64,000 bases of DNA, taken from Pseudomonadota bacterium (GTDB lineage: Bacteria; Pseudomonadota; Alphaproteobacteria; Sphingomonadales; Sphingomonadaceae). The position numbers and the translations under genes were made by a program. Within the stretch, counting starts at the first letter, position 1. Every line of letters begins with the position of its first letter. Below are positions 60,415-64,000 of this stretch, one piece after another. The notes under the pieces are model-generated. The model was given only the letters and a program-made list of their open reading frames with translations, was not told where the DNA came from and did no database searches. The DNA is taken from positions 186,001 to 250,000 of the forward strand of contig JAEWBB010000011.1 in the NCBI GenBank assembly GCA_023391375.1, written 5' to 3'.

Positions 60415-60880
60415 GCGGGTCCGCGATCATTGCCGTGAACTGCGCTTCGGCCGCCAGCTTGCCGTTGACCAGCGCACGGCCGGCGAACTTGCAGACGCTG
60501 GCACGCTTCTGGACGAATTCCACTTCGAGGTGAAGCAGGCAACCCGGCTCCACCGGTTGGCGGAACTTGGCGCCTTCGATGGCCATGAAATAGACCAGCT
60601 TTCCCGATCCTGCGAGGCCGAGACTTTCGACCGCCAGCACGCCGGCGGCCTGCGCCAGTGCTTCGACGATCAGCACACCCGGCATGATCGGACGGCCGGG
60701 AAAGTGTCCCTGGAAGAAGCCTTCGTTGAACGTCACCGCCTTCACGGCGCGGATCGACCGGTCGGGAATGATCTCCTCGACACGGTCGACCAGCAGCATC
60801 GGGTAGCGGTGCGGAAGCGCATCCATCACCCGCCGGATGTCCAGCGGACCGACGGTCCCCTCCGAACCCCCTTCGCTCAC
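60404..60880 (-). CDS. fabZ: 3-hydroxyacyl-ACP dehydratase
   Basis: A 158-residue hot-dog dehydratase of fatty-acid synthesis. LPHRYPMLLVDRV, NEGFFQGHFPGRPIMPGVLIVEALAQA (catalytic His, and the Glu further on) and KFRQPVEPG are conserved. It follows ompH in the bamA cluster, where most Gram-negatives would have lpxD before and lpxA after; both are absent here. Confidence 0.95.
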   Translation of the reverse strand: MSEGGSEGTVGPLDIRRVMDALPHRYPMLLVDRVEEIIPDRSIRAVKAVTFNEGFFQGHFPGRPIMPGVLIVEALAQAAGVLAVESLGLAGSGKLVYFMAIEGAKFRQPVEPGCLLHLEVEFVQKRASVCKFAGRALVNGKLAAEAQFTAMIADPPKA

Positions 60881-60883
60881 GGC

Positions 60884-61489
60884 TTAGCGGCCGGCCGGCT
60901 TGGCCGGGGCGGCGGCCTTCGGCGCGGCGGCAGCGGCAGGTGCGGTCGTCGCGATCGAGGACAGCGTCGAGTTGAGCTGGGCGATCACGTCGTTGGTAAC
61001 GTCGAGTGCCGGGGATGCTTGGAGGGCAACGCGGCTGTCGACGATCATCGTCGCGCCGCGCTTGGCCATCACGGTGGTCAGCGCCGGCTCGAGCTTGGCG
61101 CCGATCTGCTGCATGACGTAGGCGCGGTTGTTCTGGAATGCCTGGTCGCGGGCGGCCAGCTGGCGGTTCGCGTCCTGCTGCTTGCGGTCGAACGCCTGGA
61201 TTCGGCCGGCGAGCGCGGCGTCCGGCTCCTTGCCGTTCAATGCCTGCACCGCGGTCGTCAGCGTCTTCTGCTCCGCTTCGAGCGGCGTGCCAAGCTGGGT
61301 CTGCAGCGTCTTGATGGCGTTAAGCTGGCTCTGAAGCGAGGCCAGCGCGGTCTTGCAAGCGTTGCACTCATTCGACGCCTTGTCGATGTTCGCCACCGCG
61401 ATCACCGCCGCGGGAAGCTGCTGGGCCGACGCCGGCGCGGCGGTCAGGAGGACGGCCGAAGCGGCCGCGAGAATCGCAATCTTGGTCAT
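60884..61489 (-). CDS. OmpH/Skp-family periplasmic chaperone
   Basis: A 201-residue exported, coiled-coil protein. Signal peptide ILAAASAVLLTAAPASA, then AVIAVANIDKASNECNACKTAL, long helices (LQSQLNAIKTLQTQLGTPLEAEQ) and DVTNDVIAQLNSTLSS at the end of the body domain, with an Ala/Pro-rich tail. A CNAC pair near residue 43 is unusual for Skp. The start is coupled to bamA by TGATG. Confidence 0.88.
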   Translation of the reverse strand: MTKIAILAAASAVLLTAAPASAQQLPAAVIAVANIDKASNECNACKTALASLQSQLNAIKTLQTQLGTPLEAEQKTLTTAVQALNGKEPDAALAGRIQAFDRKQQDANRQLAARDQAFQNNRAYVMQQIGAKLEPALTTVMAKRGATMIVDSRVALQASPALDVTNDVIAQLNSTLSSIATTAPAAAAAPKAAAPAKPAGR

Positions 61490-64000
61490 CAGAATTGGGT
61501 TCCTACGTTGAACGAGAAAAGCTTGGTGTCGTCGCCGTCCTGCTTGAGCAGGGCCTTGGCAAGGTCGAGGCGGAGCGGACCGAACGGCGAGACCCAGTTC
61601 ATGCCGATGCCGATCGACAGGCGCGGCTTGGCGCTGTCGCCGAGGAAGGTCTGACGGCTTCCGTTGACGCGACGGAAGCTGGCGCCGAGCGTGGTGCAGT
61701 CGAACGCGGGGTTGTCCTGCGGGATATCGACCGTCTGGGCCTCGGTGGTGTCGGTCTTGGCCATGTAGCAATAGCCGTAGTCGTCAACCAGCGCCGGACG
61801 AGTCAGCTTGAACAGCGAGCCGACGTCGACATAGGCCGACGGCCGCATGTTGAGCGAGCGCAAGCCGCCGTTGGTCGGAAGCTCCAGCTCGAGCCGGCCC
61901 ATGTAATAGGCCCGGCCGCCAAGGGCGTCGGAAACGCTGCCCGAATTCTCGACGATGTTACCGGTCGAATCGTAGCTCTGGCGGCGGACGCGCGGGCCGA
62001 TGCCACGGATGTCGAAACCGCGCAGCTGCGGGCCGAAGAAGCGGTCGGTGATCCGGATCGGATCGATGAACTCGCCGCGGTCCGTACCGAGCGGGTTGAT
62101 GTAGCCGCCCTCGACGTGGGCCGAGAGGACGAAGCCGGAACCGATCGACTTGTACTTGGTCGCATCAATGCGCGAGCGCGCATACTTCACCTGCCCGCCG
62201 AGACCCGCGACTTCCTGGATAAGGTTGGCGCGGATGCCGCGCGTCGCGCGCACGCCGTTGGTATTGTCGAAGGTGATCGTACCCGTCAGCGCCGACGTCA
62301 CCCGCCCGCCAAGTTCGTCGCACAAGTAAGAACCGGCCTTTGCCGGATCGCAGACCAGGCCGTTTCCGTCACCGAAGTCGGTGTAGAAATTGTCCTTGTT
62401 GAGCGTGATATTGTCGTTGTTCAAGGAGTAGCGCAGGCCCGCCGTCATATATTCGTTAAGCGGGAAGCCGAACACTGCCGAGCCGCCGGTTTGCACCTGC
62501 TGATAGGTCGTGTTGCGCGAGTTATCGAGGTAGTTGAAGCTCTTGTAATCGCTGCGGTGGACCTCGCCGCCGAGCGTCACCTGCTTGTCGAGGAAGTAGG
62601 GGTCGGTGAAGCCGAGACCGACAGAACGCGAATAGGCCGACCAGTTGACGTTGGCCGAGAGCACCTGCCCCTTGCCCATGAAGTTGCGTTGCGAGATGGC
62701 GGCGGCGAAGACGATCTTTTCGAGACTGGAATAACCGGCCGACAGTTCAAGCTGGCCGGTCGCCTTTTCCTCGACGTCAACACCCAGAACGACGCGGTCG
62801 GGCGACGAGCCCGGCGTCTGCTTGATCTCCAGCTTGTCCTGGAAGAAGCCGAGGCTCTGGATGCGGTCCTGCGAACGCTTGACGCGGATCGAGTTGAAGG
62901 CATCGCCTTCGTTGACGCGGAATTCGCGGCGGATGACCTTGTCGCGCGTCACCGTGTTGCCGGTGATGTCGATCCGTTCGACATAGACACGCGGCGTGTC
63001 GCCCAGGCGATATACCACGTCCATCGTCCGGTTTTCTTCGTTGCGGATATAGTCTGGATTGACCTGCGCGAAGGCATAGCCCTTGGCGCCCGCCACTTCG
63101 CTCAGCGCGGTGATGTCGTCTTCGACCTTCTTGGCGTCGAACCAGTCACCCGACTTGGCCTTGACCAGCTTCAGCACGTCTTCCTTGGGAAGGTCGCGGA
63201 CCGAGCTATCGGCCTCGACGGTGCCGAAGTGATAACGCGGCCCTTCCTCGACGACGTAAGTGATGACGAAGTCACGGCGGTCAGGCGTCAGTTCGGCCAG
63301 CGCCGACACGACGCGGAAGTCGGCATAGCCCTGCGTCAGGTAGAAGGCGCGCAGCTTCTGCTGGTCGGCCGCCAGCCGATCCGGATCGTAGCTGTCGTTC
63401 GACTTGAAAATGCCGAGCACGCCGCCAGCCTGCTTGGTAAACATCTCCTTGCGAAGGCGGCCATCGCCGAACGTGTCGTTGCCGATGATGTTGATCGCGC
63501 GGACCTTGGACTTGTCGCCCTCGTGGATCTCGAACACCAGGTCGACGCGGTTCTGGTCGAGTTCGACGATCTTCGGGTCGACCGTCGCGGCGTAGCGTCC
63601 TTCGCGCTTGTAGAGTTCGACGATGCGCTCGACATCGGCGCGAACCTTCGAGCGGGTGAAGATCTGGCGCGGCGCCAGCCGGATTTCCGGCGTGATCTTG
63701 TCGTCTTTGAGCTTCTTGTTCCCCTCCAGGACGATCCGGTTGATGACCGGATTTTCCTTGACGTTGATGACGATGTTTCCGGTGTCGCCGCCATCGATGA
63801 CCACGTCCGCGAAAAGCTCGGTCGCGTACAGGGCCTTAAGCGCCGTATCGAGGGTCGAGAGCGTATACTCCTGGCCCGGTGCGATGTTGGCGTAGGACAC
63901 GATCGTCGCCGGCTCGAGGCGTTCCGCACCGCGGACGGAGATCGAGCGGATGGTACCGCTGGTCGGTGCCGCCGCCTGGGGCGCCGCGGCGACTGGTGCC
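61489..64000 (-). CDS. bamA: Outer membrane protein assembly factor BamA (5' end cut by window)
   Basis: At least 837 codons, open to the window edge. The visible N-terminal part begins with an Ala/Pro-rich linker and IRSISVRGAERLEPATIVSYANIAPGQEYT, the first POTRA repeat. Further POTRA repeats follow (INRIVLEGNKKLKD, VRAINIIGNDTFGDG, VYVERIDITGNTVTRD), then the 16-strand barrel with the RGF motif (LRGFDIRGIG) and a C-terminal FNVGTQF ending in Phe. It folds outer-membrane proteins with partners encoded elsewhere. Confidence 0.96.
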   Translation of the reverse strand, partial: APVAAAPQAAAPTSGTIRSISVRGAERLEPATIVSYANIAPGQEYTLSTLDTALKALYATELFADVVIDGGDTGNIVINVKENPVINRIVLEGNKKLKDDKITPEIRLAPRQIFTRSKVRADVERIVELYKREGRYAATVDPKIVELDQNRVDLVFEIHEGDKSKVRAINIIGNDTFGDGRLRKEMFTKQAGGVLGIFKSNDSYDPDRLAADQQKLRAFYLTQGYADFRVVSALAELTPDRRDFVITYVVEEGPRYHFGTVEADSSVRDLPKEDVLKLVKAKSGDWFDAKKVEDDITALSEVAGAKGYAFAQVNPDYIRNEENRTMDVVYRLGDTPRVYVERIDITGNTVTRDKVIRREFRVNEGDAFNSIRVKRSQDRIQSLGFFQDKLEIKQTPGSSPDRVVLGVDVEEKATGQLELSAGYSSLEKIVFAAAISQRNFMGKGQVLSANVNWSAYSRSVGLGFTDPYFLDKQVTLGGEVHRSDYKSFNYLDNSRNTTYQQVQTGGSAVFGFPLNEYMTAGLRYSLNNDNITLNKDNFYTDFGDGNGLVCDPAKAGSYLCDELGGRVTSALTGTITFDNTNGVRATRGIRANLIQEVAGLGGQVKYARSRIDATKYKSIGSGFVLSAHVEGGYINPLGTDRGEFIDPIRITDRFFGPQLRGFDIRGIGPRVRRQSYDSTGNIVENSGSVSDALGGRAYYMGRLELELPTNGGLRSLNMRPSAYVDVGSLFKLTRPALVDDYGYCYMAKTDTTEAQTVDIPQDNPAFDCTTLGASFRRVNGSRQTFLGDSAKPRLSIGIGMNWVSPFGPLRLDLAKALLKQDGDDTKLFSFNVGTQF

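Overview
The window is high-GC, densely packed, and reads as the chromosome of an alphaproteobacterium of the order Sphingomonadales. The lineage call rests on gene content and order: a dusB-ntrY-ntrX-hfq-hflX block with a two-domain Hfq, an ETF-ubiquinone oxidoreductase beside a TPR protein and ispE, a zinc-free L31, and a bamA-ompH-fabZ order without lpxD or lpxA between (sphingomonads make glycosphingolipids instead of LPS). Most genes are housekeeping, many coupled by ATGA, GTGA or TGATG start-stop overlaps. Long antisense ORFs are abundant and are high-GC shadows.

Layout. 1-5 kb: a cut M28 peptidase, a PA0069-type radical SAM protein, a soluble lytic transglycosylase and a degenerate uracil-DNA glycosylase-like protein. 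5-12 kb: etfD, a TPR protein, ispE, nnr and an rlmD-type RNA methyltransferase. 11.6-15.7 kb: a MAPEG membrane protein, then a polyamine pair (deoxyhypusine-synthase-like enzyme and ornithine decarboxylase) with a strong promoter, and a threonine-dehydratase-like enzyme. 16-25.5 kb: an alpha/beta hydrolase, two tandem cysteine desulfurases and a ferredoxin, SRP RNA, dnaX-ybaB, an acyl-CoA ligase and ettA. 25.5-33 kb: two DoxX proteins, a general-stress flavin-fold protein behind a sigma-EcfG promoter, an NYN-domain protein, a glycine-zipper lipoprotein, carbonic anhydrase, lipA, a COQ10-like protein, pncC, ispDF. 32-39.6 kb: dusB, ntrYX, tandem hfq, hflX, mazG.

39.6-44.5 kb is the exceptional part. 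A 4.91-kb segment of visibly lower GC is bounded by an 18-bp perfect direct repeat. The right copy continues into what looks like a complete XerCD dif site; the left copy keeps only the XerC-type arm and centre. Inside are a filamentous-phage gene II/X replication protein, a ribbon-helix-helix-like regulator, an AbiU2/HEPN-like protein, a complete but atypical tRNA-Gln(UUG), two exported proteins, four hairpins with compensatory stem changes and a second palindromic repeat family. No phage coat or assembly (Zot) gene and no integrase is present. I read it as a dif-integrated inovirus-derived satellite or Xer-exploiting mobile element.

44.5-52.2 kb is one long minus-strand run: dacC-tmk-holB-metG-tatD-MBL hydrolase-retropepsin-like protease, with an MltB-type transglycosylase upstream. 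52.2-56 kb: tRNA-Ser(UGA) with a copied 3' end, glpK, glutaryl-CoA dehydrogenase, a GNAT acetyltransferase and rpmE. 56-60.4 kb: a cobalamin riboswitch followed by a B12 uptake operon (TonB receptor, binding protein, permease, ATPase). 60.4-64 kb: fabZ, ompH/skp and bamA, the last running off the window. Functions are read from motifs and family resemblance by eye; no database search was run.
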